Shown in pieces: positions 1 to 9,059 of a stretch of 64,000 nt of DNA. How positions within the stretch are numbered: position 1 is the first letter of the stretch; each line of letters begins with the position of its first letter. Position numbers and translations under genes: made by a program. Origin of the DNA: Secundilactobacillus silagei JCM 19001 (GTDB taxonomy: Bacteria; Bacillota; Bacilli; Lactobacillales; Lactobacillaceae). Location of the stretch: positions 62,001-126,000 of the forward strand of contig NZ_BCMG01000005.1 of assembly GCF_002217945.1 (NCBI RefSeq), read 5' to 3'. The notes beneath the pieces are model-generated. The model ran no database searches. It was not told the DNA's origin and saw only the letters and a program-made list of their open reading frames with translations.

Positions 1-278
1 AATCGCATGACCCGTAACGCTTTGCGGTAGCCGGCCGGTTCCGGGCTGCCGAAGTGCGTCGCCAGCCGATCTTCTAGATTATTGCCCTTTTGAGTGGCAA
101 TTACAGCGATCGGCTGATCGGCTAATTTAGCTAGGCCAGCAACAATTGCGGGGTCATCACTGGTGATTTGGTCGCCATGCAGCTCAAAGAAACCGGTAAA
201 TAACTGATCAATCATGGCATAAACGTTTGCTTTACAATCACTTCGAGCGCCGGCAATCACTGTCTGGGTATCGGTCAC
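1..278 (-). CDS. accA: Acetyl-CoA carboxylase carboxyltransferase subunit alpha, partial (C-terminus outside window)
   Basis: AccA pairs with AccD to transfer CO2 from carboxybiotin on AccB to acetyl-CoA, giving malonyl-CoA for FASII in the cytosol. About 92 N-terminal residues are visible; the rest lies before position 1. The segment FFELHGD, followed by DDPAIVAGLA and ATQKG, is typical of the start of the alpha-subunit crotonase-like domain. The start is a GTG at 278 whose TG overlaps the accD stop (GTGA), so the two genes are translationally coupled as in other lactobacilli and streptococci. The short N-terminus, without the extra zinc or helical extension of proteobacterial AccA, is normal for this group. 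Identification is firm; only the truncation by the window limits it. Confidence 0.93.
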   Translation of the reverse strand, partial: MTDTQTVIAGARSDCKANVYAMIDQLFTGFFELHGDQITSDDPAIVAGLAKLADQPIAVIATQKGNNLEDRLATHFGSPEPAGYRKALRVMR

Positions 279-1135
279 TGCGTCTCACCCCACTTTTTAG
301 CTTCCAAAATACTTAGTAACTGACTTAACCGCTGAGCCAGCTGCTCTCGGGGGACGATCTCATCGATCAATCCCCGCTGATAACCGTTTTCCACACTTTG
401 AAAATCATTGGGCAGCTGTTTGTTGATGGTCTGCTCGATGACCCGTTTGCCCGTAAACCCATATAACGCTTTGGGTTCGGCCAACGTTACGTCAGCCTGG
501 CTGGCAAAGCTTGCCGTGACCCCGCCAGTCGTTGGATCCATAATCACTGAGATGTAGGCTAACCCAGCTTTTCCGTGGTCGTTAACCGCCTGACTGATCT
601 TAGCCATCTGCATCAATGAATAGATACCTTCTTGCATGCGTGCGCCACCGGAAGCTGTCAGCACGATTACCGGTAATTGCTGCTCAGTGGCTTTTTCAAA
701 TAACCGGGTCAGCCGTTCGCCATTAGCGGTGCCTAAACTACCCATGATAAACAGCGGGTCCATAATGCCTAAGGCAACCGGATAATCGTCGATCAGCGCT
801 TTACCCGTCAAGACGCCATCTTTTAGATGTGTCGCAGACTGCGCTTTTTTAATTTTACGCTGGTAGTCTGGAAATTCGGTGGGATTGCGCGTTTCTAAAT
901 CACTATCCCACTCCTCAAAATGCTTCGTCAGCATCTTCAGACGCCGGCGAGCTGTGACCCGAAAGCCATAACCGCATTCCGGGCAGACCCGGTATTGCCC
1001 CGCCTTCTTAAAGTAAAACCCGGCATGACAATGGGGACACTCCTGCCAAATACCGCTGGGCACCTTAGCTTGATCGTGTTTTAACTTCGGCACGGAACGC
1101 GATGAAAAGCGTTTAACGTGTTCACCAAACAGCAT
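275..1135 (-). CDS. accD: Acetyl-CoA carboxylase carboxyltransferase subunit beta
   Basis: Beta subunit of the carboxyltransferase half of acetyl-CoA carboxylase. At 286 residues it has the usual length. A four-cysteine zinc ribbon is visible near the N-terminus (C33-x2-C36 and C51-x2-C54), followed by the crotonase-fold core with GGARMQEG around residue 163 and PTTGGVTASFA around residue 202, which form the oxyanion-hole and acyl-CoA site. The ATG at 1135 lies 3 bases after the accC stop and has a strong AGGAGGTG ribosome site inside the end of accC. It overlaps accA at its own end. Gene order accB-fabZ-accC-accD-accA is the standard Firmicutes arrangement, so the gene is co-transcribed with the whole fab cluster. 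Confidence 0.97.
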   Translation of the reverse strand: MLFGEHVKRFSSRSVPKLKHDQAKVPSGIWQECPHCHAGFYFKKAGQYRVCPECGYGFRVTARRRLKMLTKHFEEWDSDLETRNPTEFPDYQRKIKKAQSATHLKDGVLTGKALIDDYPVALGIMDPLFIMGSLGTANGERLTRLFEKATEQQLPVIVLTASGGARMQEGIYSLMQMAKISQAVNDHGKAGLAYISVIMDPTTGGVTASFASQADVTLAEPKALYGFTGKRVIEQTINKQLPNDFQSVENGYQRGLIDEIVPREQLAQRLSQLLSILEAKKWGETQ

Positions 1136-1138
1136 CGA

Positions 1139-2515
1139 CTACGACACCTCCTGAACATTGCGTTTCATAAATATTGGCATGAATCGCTCTGTCACGTAGG
1201 CCGTGGTGGCAGTCCCTTGCTGCACAACGGGATCCGCTAATAAGGCCTGCAAGAAGTTTTGGTTAGTTGCAATCCCCACGAGTTCAAATTCGGCCAGTGC
1301 CTCACTAAGCTTCTTCAGTGCTTCTTGATAAGTAGGCGCATGCGCAATTATTTTGACGATCATTGAATCATAAAACGGTGAAATCATATCACCGGCCTGA
1401 ATCCCGTTATCAACTCGGATACCAGGTCCACCGGGCAGTTTAAGCTGCTTAATGACACCGGCTTGCGGCATGAAGTTCAGCGCGGGATCTTCCGCGTTGA
1501 CCCGGGCTTCAACCGCAAAGCCCTGTACTTTTAGATCTGCCTGATCAAATGATAGCGGTTCTCCGGCTGCTACCCGCACTTGTTTCTTCACGAGATCAAC
1601 GCCGGTCACCGCTTCGGTAATCGGGTGTTCGACCTGAATACGGGTGTTCATTTCCATGAAGTAAAACTGATGCTTAGCGTCCATCAAAAATTCAATCGTC
1701 CCCGTATTTAAGTAGTCAATAGCCTTCGTTGCCCGAATCGCAATTTGCTGTAGCTGCCGCCTTTCTGGTGCTGACATCTCCGGGCAAGGGCTCAATTCCA
1801 AAACTTTTTGCTGGCGGCGCTGCAAGGAGCAGTCCCGCTCTGGAAAAGCCGTCACGTGTCCAAATTGATCAGCGAATACTTGAACTTCAATGTGTTTGGC
1901 TGGTGAGATGATTTTTTCTAAGTACATCCGCTGATCACCAAAGGATAACTGAGCTTCTTTAGTTGCGGACTGATAAGCAGCCCGCATCTCATGTTCGTTG
2001 GCCACTTGGCGAATGCCCTTGCCGCCACCGCCAGAAGCAGCTTTTAACATAACTGGGTAGCCGACTTCACCAGCCACCTTGACCGCATCCGTTTCATCCT
2101 TTAAAAAGCCGGTACTGCCAGGAATCACCGGCACCTTCCCCGCCTGCATTTGAATTCGAGCGTTAGCCTTATTCCCCATTAACGAAATGGTTTGAGGTTT
2201 CGGCCCGATAAAGGTAATTTGACAGGACTCACAGAGCTCCGCAAATTCCGCGTTTTCAGATAAAAAGCCGTAGCCTGGATGAATCGCTTCAGCACCTGTC
2301 AAAACCGCAGCACTGACAATGTTTTGCATATTCAAATACGAATCAGCCGGCTGCGGGCCACCCACGCAGATGGCTTCATCAGCTAATTTAACGTACTGAG
2401 CATCCGCGTCCGCCGTGGAATAGATCGCCACTGACTGGATATTTAACTCCCGCAGTGCCCGAATGATGCGCACCGCGATCTCGCCACGGTTGGCAATCAA
2501 AACCTTTTTAAACAT
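1139..2515 (-). CDS. accC: Acetyl-CoA carboxylase, biotin carboxylase subunit
   Basis: ATP-dependent carboxylation of the biotin on AccB. The protein has the three biotin carboxylase parts in order: an N-terminal preATP-grasp domain (KKVLIANRGEIAVRI), an ATP-grasp core with the glycine-rich loop KAASGGGGKGI and the catalytic FMEMNTRIQVEHP segment, and the C-terminal domain with EARVNAEDP. I chose ATG at 2515 (458 residues) because a GGTAGGTG ribosome site precedes it at normal spacing and family members start MFKKVLIANRGE; a GTG at 2524, directly after the fabZ stop, is possible but lacks a site. Only about 9 bases separate it from fabZ, so it is part of the fab operon. Confidence 0.96.
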   Translation of the reverse strand: MFKKVLIANRGEIAVRIIRALRELNIQSVAIYSTADADAQYVKLADEAICVGGPQPADSYLNMQNIVSAAVLTGAEAIHPGYGFLSENAEFAELCESCQITFIGPKPQTISLMGNKANARIQMQAGKVPVIPGSTGFLKDETDAVKVAGEVGYPVMLKAASGGGGKGIRQVANEHEMRAAYQSATKEAQLSFGDQRMYLEKIISPAKHIEVQVFADQFGHVTAFPERDCSLQRRQQKVLELSPCPEMSAPERRQLQQIAIRATKAIDYLNTGTIEFLMDAKHQFYFMEMNTRIQVEHPITEAVTGVDLVKKQVRVAAGEPLSFDQADLKVQGFAVEARVNAEDPALNFMPQAGVIKQLKLPGGPGIRVDNGIQAGDMISPFYDSMIVKIIAHAPTYQEALKKLSEALAEFELVGIATNQNFLQALLADPVVQQGTATTAYVTERFMPIFMKRNVQEVS

Positions 2516-2524
2516 CTTATTCAC

Positions 2525-2974
2525 CTACCCAATCATAAAGGTGAGCTCTCCTGAACAAACTTTTTTACCCTCAACGTATGCTTCACCGTGTCCTAACCCC
2601 GCGTGACCGCGAATCTTTTCTAGGGTCACAACGAGTTTCAACGTATCCCCCGGTTTGACCATCTGCCGAAATTTAACTTTGTTCATCCCGCCAAAATACG
2701 CGGTCTTACCCTTAAATTCCGGTACCGTTAGTAACGCAATCGCACCCGCCTGGGCCATAGCTTCAACGATTAAAACGCCAGGCATCACGGGATTGCCGGG
2801 AAAGTGTCCCTGAAAAAAGGCTTCGTTCACGGACACGTTTTTCCTGGCGATCACTTTTTCTCCCGGAACGTAATCCAGCACCCGGTCAACCAATAACATC
2901 GGGTATCTGTGCGGTAAAATTTTTTGAATCTCAACCACGTCTAATTCATGTGTTGCTGCTGTTTCTTCTCCCAA
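2525..2974 (-). CDS. fabZ: 3-hydroxyacyl-ACP dehydratase FabZ (catalytically intact copy)
   Basis: Hotdog-fold dehydratase that converts 3-hydroxyacyl-ACP to trans-2-enoyl-ACP in fatty-acid elongation. The 149-residue length fits. The active-site pair is present: H57 in [12 protein letters not shown] and E71 in IVEAMAQ; the N-terminal [10 protein letters not shown] motif is also intact. The start is a TTG at 2974 behind GAGGTGAT; an in-frame stop lies just upstream, so no longer product is possible. It sits between accB and accC as in streptococci. This is the canonical FabZ of the cluster, in contrast with the degenerate FabZ-like protein at 9114-9557. Confidence 0.96.
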   Translation of the reverse strand: MGEETAATHELDVVEIQKILPHRYPMLLVDRVLDYVPGEKVIARKNVSVNEAFFQGHFPGNPVMPGVLIVEAMAQAGAIALLTVPEFKGKTAYFGGMNKVKFRQMVKPGDTLKLVVTLEKIRGHAGLGHGEAYVEGKKVCSGELTFMIG

Positions 2975-2985
2975 ATTTCATCACC

Positions 2986-3447
2986 TCATTGCGTTACTTC
3001 AAACAGCGGCTGATCAAACTCAACCACTTCTTCATTGTCCACTAAGATCTGCGAAATCGTACCAGCCACCTTACTCTTGATCTCCGTCATCATCTTCATG
3101 GCTTCGATCACGCATACCACTTCACCGGCGCTAACGTGGTCACCCACTTTTTTATAGGATGGTTTATCAGGCGTTGGCTGCAGGTAGATCACCCCGACCA
3201 GCGGTGCTTTAATGGTCGCTGCCTTCTGCGCTGGCTGTGAAGTTTTCACCTTAGCCGGCTGATCGGGCTTAGTTTCTTTTATGCCCTTAACTATCTCAGT
3301 CGGCTTTTGCTGGCCTGTCTCGACTTGCTGGTGACTAGTTTTATTTTTATTTAGGTAAAGGTGCATCCCTTGATAATCAAGTTCAATTTCGCGAATATTA
3401 CTATCATTGATCTGCTGAATGATCGTCTGTAGCTCGTCAAATGTCAT
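2986..3447 (-). CDS. accB: Biotin carboxyl carrier protein of acetyl-CoA carboxylase
   Basis: Carries biotin between AccC and the AccAD carboxyltransferase. The C-terminal biotinyl domain shows the EAMKMM motif, with the modified lysine at residue 118 of the 153-residue form. The middle is a Pro/Lys/Gln/Thr-rich flexible linker (about residues 40-80), and the N-terminal 35 residues are the usual leader helix region. ATG at 3447 overlaps the fabF stop as TAATG, with GGGCGGAG just upstream; a GTG at 3459 inside fabF is an alternative. The biotin ligase that should modify it is encoded at 9805-10575, beyond the head of the same cluster. Confidence 0.96.
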   Translation of the reverse strand: MTFDELQTIIQQINDSNIREIELDYQGMHLYLNKNKTSHQQVETGQQKPTEIVKGIKETKPDQPAKVKTSQPAQKAATIKAPLVGVIYLQPTPDKPSYKKVGDHVSAGEVVCVIEAMKMMTEIKSKVAGTISQILVDNEEVVEFDQPLFEVTQ

Positions 3448-4679
3448 TACTCCGCCCACTTTCTAAATGCGAGAACGGCATTATGACCCCCAAAGCCAAA
3501 TGAATTACTAATGGCGTATTCAGTTTGACGGTCACGGTTATCAGCGTTCACTAAGTTCACTTGACAAGCCGGATCTTGGTGAGTCACACCGACATTTTCC
3601 GGTAATTGACCGGACTGCAGTGCACCGACTGTCGCCACGGCTTCAATGGCCCCGGCTGCGCCTAACAGATGACCGGTCATGGATTTCGTACTGGAGACCA
3701 GAACGTCGCTATCGCTGCCAAAAACGCTGTTGATGGCCTTTGATTCAGCACTATCGTTACCCATGGTCGCGGTGCCGTGTGCGTTAATGTAACCAATATC
3801 AGCCGGTTTAACCCTCGCTTCATCGATAGCCAGCTGCATCGCACGGGCAGCTTGAGTTCCCGCTGGATCTGGTGATGTCATGTGATAGGCATCGGCAGTC
3901 GCCCCATAACCGACAATTTCGCCTAAAATCTGAGCGCCACGAGCCTGCGCGTGAGTCAACGATTCCAGCACCAAAGTCCCGGCACCTTCACCCATCACGA
4001 AGCCTAAGCGATCCGCGTCAAACGGCAGTGAAGCCCGCTGAGGATCAGTTGCTTTAGACAGGGTCGATAACGCTGCAAATCCGGCGATGCCTATTTCGTT
4101 GACCGAGGCTTCTGACCCTCCTGTCAGCATCACTTGGGCGCGCCCTGACTGAATTTGCCGAAAGGCTTCACCAATGGCGTTCGTCCCAGAAGCACAGGCC
4201 GTCACGATGGTCGTACAAATGTTTTTGGCATGGTAGCGAATGGCCATGTTACCAGAAGCCATGTTGGAGATCGCCGTTGGCACAAACATCGGTGAGACCC
4301 GCTGCGGCCCCTTGTTAACCATTTTAATGACTTGTTCTTGAATGGTGGTCAAGCCGCCAATACCTGAACCGTAAATGACCCCCATGGTCTCAGGTTCAGT
4401 ATTCGCTTCATCGATTCCAGCTTGTTCAACCGCTTCTGCCGTCGCATACATCGCGTATTGACTAAAGGCATCCATTCGCCGCAAATCCCGTTTACCGAGT
4501 CGTTTTAACGGCTCAAAATCGTGTAGTTCACCAGCTAAAGTGATCCCGGTTTCACTGGCATCAAAATGGGTAATGGGCTGAAAGCCGACTTTGGCAGTTC
4601 GTAAACCCGCTTCAAACTCCGGTACGCTATTGCCAATCGGCGTTAAGGCACCCATTCCCGTAATTACCACTCTAGTCAT
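3447..4679 (-). CDS. fabF: 3-oxoacyl-ACP synthase II (KAS II)
   Basis: Condensing enzyme that extends acyl-ACP with malonyl-ACP. At 410 residues it has the usual length, and the thiolase-fold active site is complete: nucleophile C162 in TACASGTNA, H301 in NAHGTAT, K332 and H337 in STKSMTGHLLGAAG. The last segment NSFGFGGHNA is the classical C-terminal glycine-rich motif. It lies 11 bases after fabG and overlaps accB by one base, so it is firmly within the operon. FabF also tunes membrane fluidity through elongation of unsaturated chains; that is family knowledge, not visible here. Confidence 0.97.
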   Translation of the reverse strand: MTRVVITGMGALTPIGNSVPEFEAGLRTAKVGFQPITHFDASETGITLAGELHDFEPLKRLGKRDLRRMDAFSQYAMYATAEAVEQAGIDEANTEPETMGVIYGSGIGGLTTIQEQVIKMVNKGPQRVSPMFVPTAISNMASGNMAIRYHAKNICTTIVTACASGTNAIGEAFRQIQSGRAQVMLTGGSEASVNEIGIAGFAALSTLSKATDPQRASLPFDADRLGFVMGEGAGTLVLESLTHAQARGAQILGEIVGYGATADAYHMTSPDPAGTQAARAMQLAIDEARVKPADIGYINAHGTATMGNDSAESKAINSVFGSDSDVLVSSTKSMTGHLLGAAGAIEAVATVGALQSGQLPENVGVTHQDPACQVNLVNADNRDRQTEYAISNSFGFGGHNAVLAFRKWAE

Positions 4680-4690
4680 ACTTTTCCTCC

Positions 4691-5425
4691 TTACTGCATG
4701 GTCAAACCGCCATCAACGGTAATGGTCTGACCCGTAATATAGTCGTTTTCGGCTAAAAAGATCGCTGTCTGGGCAACTTCAGCCGTCGATCCCAGCCGTT
4801 TAAGCGGAATCTGCTGCAAAATGCCAGTCTTGACTCTATCCGCCAGCTGAGCCGTCATGGCCGTGTCGATCATCCCGGGCGCAATCGCATTGCATCGGAT
4901 ACCACGCATAGCTGCCTCTTTGGCCACTGATTTAGTCAGGCCAATAACGCCAGCTTTACTGGCCGCGTAATTTGCCTGACCGACGTTGCCGGTAAGCCCA
5001 ATCACACTGGCCATGTTGATAAAGGCACCGCTGCGGGCTTTATACATTGGCCGTAAACAGGCCTTGATCACGTTAAACGTCCCGGTCAGATTCGTGTTGA
5101 CTACCTGACTAAAGTCCGTTTCGCTCATCCGGTTAAGCAGTTTGTCATTGACGACACCGGCATTATTCACCACAACGTCTAGGCGACCCGCTTTTTCATA
5201 AATAGCATCAATCATTGTTTGAACCGCGTCAGGGTCAGTAATATCTGCTGAAAGGTCCCAGCAAGACACGTTTTCAGCCTGAATCGAATCGATCACCGTC
5301 TGTGAAACAGCGTGGCGGCCATTGACCACCACGTTGGCACCCTGTTTGGCAAACGCCTGCGCGATGGCCAGTCCAATGCCCTGCGTACTGCCTGTCACTA
5401 AAACCGTTTTATCCGTTAATCTCAA
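4691..5425 (-). CDS. fabG: 3-oxoacyl-ACP reductase (SDR family)
   Basis: NADPH-dependent reduction of 3-oxoacyl-ACP. The Rossmann motif GSTQGIG is at residues 12-18, NNAG at 87-90, and the catalytic triad is S140, Y153 and K157 (YAASK). The C-terminus YITGQTITVDGG is the usual FabG ending, and length (244) is normal. The start is a TTG at 5425; AAGGAGTG within the end of fabD is the ribosome site. The gene lies between fabD and fabF, as in Streptococcus and Lactobacillus FASII clusters, which removes the usual doubt about SDR substrate. Confidence 0.96.
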   Translation of the reverse strand: MRLTDKTVLVTGSTQGIGLAIAQAFAKQGANVVVNGRHAVSQTVIDSIQAENVSCWDLSADITDPDAVQTMIDAIYEKAGRLDVVVNNAGVVNDKLLNRMSETDFSQVVNTNLTGTFNVIKACLRPMYKARSGAFINMASVIGLTGNVGQANYAASKAGVIGLTKSVAKEAAMRGIRCNAIAPGMIDTAMTAQLADRVKTGILQQIPLKRLGSTAEVAQTAIFLAENDYITGQTITVDGGLTMQ

Positions 5426-5430
5426 CTTGA

Positions 5431-6363
5431 CTATTCACTCCTTAATGCCGCTAACGTTTTATCAAGGGAAGCCAGATCATCAATGTGATAATAATCAATC
5501 CCCTTAACCGTTTTGCGAGCAAACCCCATCAACGTTTTACCAGGACCCAGCTCGATGACCGCATCAACTTGACCCTGCAGCTGTTGAATCGCATCCGTGA
5601 ACCGGGTGGTGGAAACCAGCTGCTGCGTAAGTGTCACCGTCAGCTCATTAGGGTCAAACGGTGCTCCAGTGGTCGTGCTGATCACCGGAAATGTTCCTTG
5701 CGACCAGTTGACCTTGGCTAGAGCGGCTTGCAGGCTTTCCTGAGCCGGCTGCATCAATGGTGTATGAAAGGCCCCGCTAACGTTTAGTGGCACCATTCGT
5801 CTCACCCCCTGTGACTGAAGGTCAGTAACCGCTGCGTCTACGGCAGCAGTTTCACCGCCGATCACAACTTGTTTTGGCGTATTGATATTGGCAATCGCCA
5901 CGATTCCTTTTACGGTAGCCGCATCACAAGCCGCCTGAATCACTGATAATGGCGTGTTCATGATGGCCACCATCTTGCTGGGTTTGGCATCACTGGCTTG
6001 CTGCATCAGTTCGCCACGTAATTTAACTAGTCGCAAGGCATCATCAATGTCAACACAACCACTGGCAGCTAAAGCACTATACTCACCTAAGCTCAGCCCG
6101 ATACCCGCCACAACGGCTGGTAATTGCGGCTGAACCGTTTTATAAAGCGCCCAGCTCATCGCCACAATGGCCGCTTGGGCGTACCGGGTTTCAGACAACT
6201 GTTCAGCATGACCCGCATCAAAGTAAAGTTTGGGCAGATCCAGTTCCAGCGTTTGACTGGCCTGGTCAATGGCCGCCTTATAAGTCTGGTTTTGCTGATA
6301 CAGATCCATACCCATACCGGTCTTTTGTGACCCTTGGCCGCTAAATAATAACCCGATTTTCAA
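5431..6363 (-). CDS. fabD: Malonyl-CoA:ACP transacylase
   Basis: Transfers malonyl from CoA to ACP. The GQGSQ motif is near the N-terminus, and the nucleophile serine sits in GLSLGEYSAL, where the usual GHSLGE histidine is leucine; this variant is common in Lactobacillales. The second catalytic histidine is in SGAFHTPLM. I chose TTG at 6363 (MKIGLLFSGQGSQ), one base after the fabK stop with GGGTGGTG at good spacing; GTG codons at 6375 and 6372 inside fabK give a slightly longer N-terminus and cannot be excluded. The gene is tightly packed between fabK and fabG. Confidence 0.94.
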   Translation of the reverse strand: MKIGLLFSGQGSQKTGMGMDLYQQNQTYKAAIDQASQTLELDLPKLYFDAGHAEQLSETRYAQAAIVAMSWALYKTVQPQLPAVVAGIGLSLGEYSALAASGCVDIDDALRLVKLRGELMQQASDAKPSKMVAIMNTPLSVIQAACDAATVKGIVAIANINTPKQVVIGGETAAVDAAVTDLQSQGVRRMVPLNVSGAFHTPLMQPAQESLQAALAKVNWSQGTFPVISTTTGAPFDPNELTVTLTQQLVSTTRFTDAIQQLQGQVDAVIELGPGKTLMGFARKTVKGIDYYHIDDLASLDKTLAALRSE

Positions 6364-6364
6364 G

Positions 6365-7318
6365 TTAGACACCACCCATCAATTGCGTTGCCTGCTGATA
6401 AACGTCAGCTAAAATTTCTGCTGCCGGCTGGGCCTGTCTGACCATGCCTGCCACCTGACCTGCCATGTAAGCCCCATTCTCGCGGTCACCAGTTAACACG
6501 GCGTTGCGTAAAGCACCGTTACCGATTTCCTCAACTTCGCTAAAGTCCGGGTCAGCCTTGGCTGCTTCCGTCTTCTCAAGCCTAACAAAGCGTTTAGCCA
6601 TGGGATTTTTTAACACTCGAGCTGGGTGCCCGGCAAATTCACCCGTGATCATGGTATCGATGTCCTTAGCTTTGAGCACCGCTTCTTTATAGGTGGGATG
6701 GACTTTGGATTCAGTGGCCACTAAAAACCGCGTGCCCATTTGACCCCCAATCGCCCCCAGCATAAACGCGGCTGCCAAACCACGGCCATCACCAATTCCG
6801 CCAGCAGCGATTACCGGAATGTTAATGGCATCAACTACTTGGGGAACTAACGCCATGGTGGTGAGCTTACCAATGTGGCCCCCCGACTCCATGCCTTCAG
6901 CAACCACTGCATCAGCTCCCACTCGAGCCATCCGTTTGGCTAAAGCAACTGAGCCGACAACGGGAATCACTTTAATGTTGGCCGCTTTGAATTCAGGCAG
7001 GTACTTGGACGGATCACCAGCACCCGTTGTCACCACCGTAATGCTGTCATGGGCGCTTAAAATAACTTTTACGACATCGTCAACGTGCGGTGACAGCAGC
7101 ATGACGTTCACGCCAAAGGGCCGGTCTGTCAGTGCTCTAGCCCGTTTAATTTCCCCTTCGACCACTTCACCGGAAGCATGACCCGCACCAATGATGCCTA
7201 ATCCGCCAGCGTTGGAAACCGCTGCTGCTAACCGGCCATCTGCGACCCATGCCATACCGCCCTGAAAAATGGGATATTTTAATCCTAATGACTGCATAAA
7301 TGGATCTAAAGGTCTCAC
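6365..7318 (-). CDS. fabK: Enoyl-ACP reductase II (FMN-dependent)
   Basis: Last reduction step of FASII, trans-2-enoyl-ACP to acyl-ACP, using FMN and NAD(P)H. The protein is a TIM-barrel of the nitronate monooxygenase/FabK family: YPIFQGGMAW at the start, the catalytic histidine in ESGGHIG, and the flavin phosphate loop AAGGIGDGRG. It is not FabI, which many lactobacilli use at the far end of the cluster; its position between acpP and fabD copies the streptococcal order. The start is GTG at 7318, immediately after the acpP stop, with AGGAG inside acpP. FabK enzymes are insensitive to triclosan (family knowledge). Confidence 0.95.
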   Translation of the reverse strand: MRPLDPFMQSLGLKYPIFQGGMAWVADGRLAAAVSNAGGLGIIGAGHASGEVVEGEIKRARALTDRPFGVNVMLLSPHVDDVVKVILSAHDSITVVTTGAGDPSKYLPEFKAANIKVIPVVGSVALAKRMARVGADAVVAEGMESGGHIGKLTTMALVPQVVDAINIPVIAAGGIGDGRGLAAAFMLGAIGGQMGTRFLVATESKVHPTYKEAVLKAKDIDTMITGEFAGHPARVLKNPMAKRFVRLEKTEAAKADPDFSEVEEIGNGALRNAVLTGDRENGAYMAGQVAGMVRQAQPAAEILADVYQQATQLMGGV

Positions 7319-7567
7319 TTATTTCTGCTCCTGAGCTAATTGCTTTTCAACGAAGGTCACCAGATCAGAGACGGTTTCAATCCCCTCTTCAGTTTCGATC
7401 TTGATATCAAACTCATCTTCAATTTCGTTAATAACTTCAAAAATGTCTAGACTATCAGCATCTAAGTCTTCTTTGATGTTCGTCGTCAACGTGACCTTTT
7501 GCTTATCTTCACCCGTTTGATCCACAATAATTGCCTGTACTTTAGAAAAGATTTCGTCGTTAGTCAT
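7319..7567 (-). CDS. acpP: Acyl carrier protein
   Basis: Small acidic four-helix carrier for growing acyl chains. The phosphopantetheine serine is S39 in the [10 protein letters not shown] motif of the 82-residue form. I placed the start at ATG 7567 ([11 protein letters not shown]) because AAGGAG stands at proper spacing; the upstream in-frame ATG codons at 7591 and 7585 have no site. The helix II sequence [12 protein letters not shown] is typical. It lies between fabH and fabK, so it is the dedicated FASII ACP rather than a D-alanyl carrier protein, which would carry DLxDxG instead. Confidence 0.97.
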   Translation of the reverse strand: MTNDEIFSKVQAIIVDQTGEDKQKVTLTTNIKEDLDADSLDIFEVINEIEDEFDIKIETEEGIETVSDLVTFVEKQLAQEQK

Positions 7568-7596
7568 GATATTAAACTCCTTCATTGTCATTTATT

Positions 7597-8574
7597 TTAG
7601 TATTTGATTACTTGCGTGCCGACGGTCAGCCCGCCACCAAAACCACTCAGTACGATCGTTTGACCGCGCTTGATCACCCCAGCTTGAATCGCTTCAGCTA
7701 GTAAAATAGGCACGCTGGCAGCCGAAGTATTGCCATATGCAGCCACGTTTGATAAAAACTTATCACTGGGCTGGTTCAGCCGCTTAGCGATTTGGTCAAT
7801 GATGCGTTGATTAGCCTGATGCAAGATAAAATAGTCAATGCCCTGAACTAATGGGCCAGCTTTTTGGAGCGCCCGTTCGATCGATGCCGGGACCTCGTGA
7901 GTAGCAAATTTATACACCGCCCGGCCATCCATTTCAAAATATTTCTGGTGGGCCGCCGTTGTATCCGTTGCAAAGACCGAATTCACTGGCTGATAACCAG
8001 CTGTTAGTCGGTCACTAAGCTCCCCAAAGGTCTGCAGATCAGTTGCCAGAAAAGCTGATATCTGTGACGGCTCATTTTTCAGCAAAACCCCCGCGGCACC
8101 GTCGCCAAACAAAACTGCGGTTGAGCGTTCGTGCCAATCGACCAATTTAGATAACACTTCGCCGCCAATCAGCATGCCGCGACTGCCAGTAACCTGCAAC
8201 AGTCCCTCGGCAACTTTTAAGCCGTAGATAAAGCCGGAGCAGGCAGCGCTTAAATCAAAGGCAAAGGCTTTTTTCGCCCCAATTCTGCCCTGGACAATAG
8301 CTGCTGTGGCGGGTGTCAGATAATCTGGTGACATGGTCGCCACAATGATAAAATCCAAGTCTGCCGCCTGCCAACCAGCTTGCTGCAACAACTTCCGTGC
8401 AACTGACGTACACAGGTCACTGGTCGTCTGTCCAGTAGAAACGTGTCGCTGTTTGATCCCGGTTCGTGTGGTGATCCAGTCGTCTGAGGTCTCCATATAG
8501 GCATTCAGCTCGTCGTTTACAACCGTACGCGCCGGTACTGCACTGGCACTCTGGACAATTTGAATACCTGTCAT
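7597..8574 (-). CDS. fabH: 3-oxoacyl-ACP synthase III (KAS III)
   Basis: Initiates FASII by condensing acetyl-CoA with malonyl-ACP. The Cys-His-Asn triad is visible: C112 in SAACSGFIYGL (325-residue numbering), His in FILHQANQRI, and Asn in AYGNTSAASVPI. Length and the C-terminal GFGGGLTVG motif are normal. ATG at 8574 follows GAGGGGTGAT; a GTG at 8589 overlaps the fabT stop and is less likely. It is the first enzyme gene after fabT, and so is expected to respond directly to FabT repression from the promoter at 9089-9117. Confidence 0.96.
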   Translation of the reverse strand: MTGIQIVQSASAVPARTVVNDELNAYMETSDDWITTRTGIKQRHVSTGQTTSDLCTSVARKLLQQAGWQAADLDFIIVATMSPDYLTPATAAIVQGRIGAKKAFAFDLSAACSGFIYGLKVAEGLLQVTGSRGMLIGGEVLSKLVDWHERSTAVLFGDGAAGVLLKNEPSQISAFLATDLQTFGELSDRLTAGYQPVNSVFATDTTAAHQKYFEMDGRAVYKFATHEVPASIERALQKAGPLVQGIDYFILHQANQRIIDQIAKRLNQPSDKFLSNVAAYGNTSAASVPILLAEAIQAGVIKRGQTIVLSGFGGGLTVGTQVIKY

Positions 8575-8585
8575 TAAATCACCCC

Positions 8586-9044
8586 TCACTTCTTTGGAGT
8601 TGGATCGGCGAACTCCAGAAACGCTTCTAGATTCAAGAGCGCTTTTTCAATAATCTGCAGTTGTTCGTCATCCATATCTTTCGCAAAACTTTCAACCATC
8701 TTGCGGTGAAAAGATTCGTGCGCGCGGTAGATCAGCCGTCCTCGCCGCGTCAGCCCCAGTCGGACAAAACGACGATCATCGTCACTTCTGATTCGCTGCA
8801 CGTAATCTTTTCTGACTAAATGATTGACCATGGTCGTCAGCGTCCCAGGCGTGATCCGTAATTCACGGGCCACCTGCGACGTGGTTTTATGTTCGTACAT
8901 TGAAATGGCGTCCACAGCGTGTACTTCTTTGATGGAAATATCTTTGAACTGGCTCTGCCTGAGCGCTAATTCTTCCACCCGCACAATGTCGCCATAAACC
9001 GTTGTTAATAATTGATTGATCCGTTTAGCTGTCGCGTAATCCAT
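8586..9044 (-). CDS. fabT: MarR-family fatty-acid biosynthesis repressor FabT
   Basis: MarR-type winged-helix repressor that, with long-chain acyl-ACP as corepressor, shuts off the fab operon in streptococci. The winged helix spans about residues 45-100; the N-terminal MDY...KRINQLL and the FKDISIKEVHAVDAI segment closely follow streptococcal FabT, and the recognition helix lies around TPGTLTTMVNHLVRK. I chose ATG at 9044 (152 residues) because it matches the family N-terminus and GGTGGTG precedes it; an upstream start at 9071 would run the gene through the operator at 9060-9072. Position between the FabZ-like gene and fabH and the operators around it support autoregulation. Confidence 0.93.
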   Translation of the reverse strand: MDYATAKRINQLLTTVYGDIVRVEELALRQSQFKDISIKEVHAVDAISMYEHKTTSQVARELRITPGTLTTMVNHLVRKDYVQRIRSDDDRRFVRLGLTRRGRLIYRAHESFHRKMVESFAKDMDDEQLQIIEKALLNLEAFLEFADPTPKK

Positions 9045-9059
9045 GTGTTCACCACCCAT

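Noticed and set aside
6819-7181. 120-codon plus-strand frame opposite fabK
   Set aside because: Shadow of a GC-biased gene on the other strand; no site or domain.
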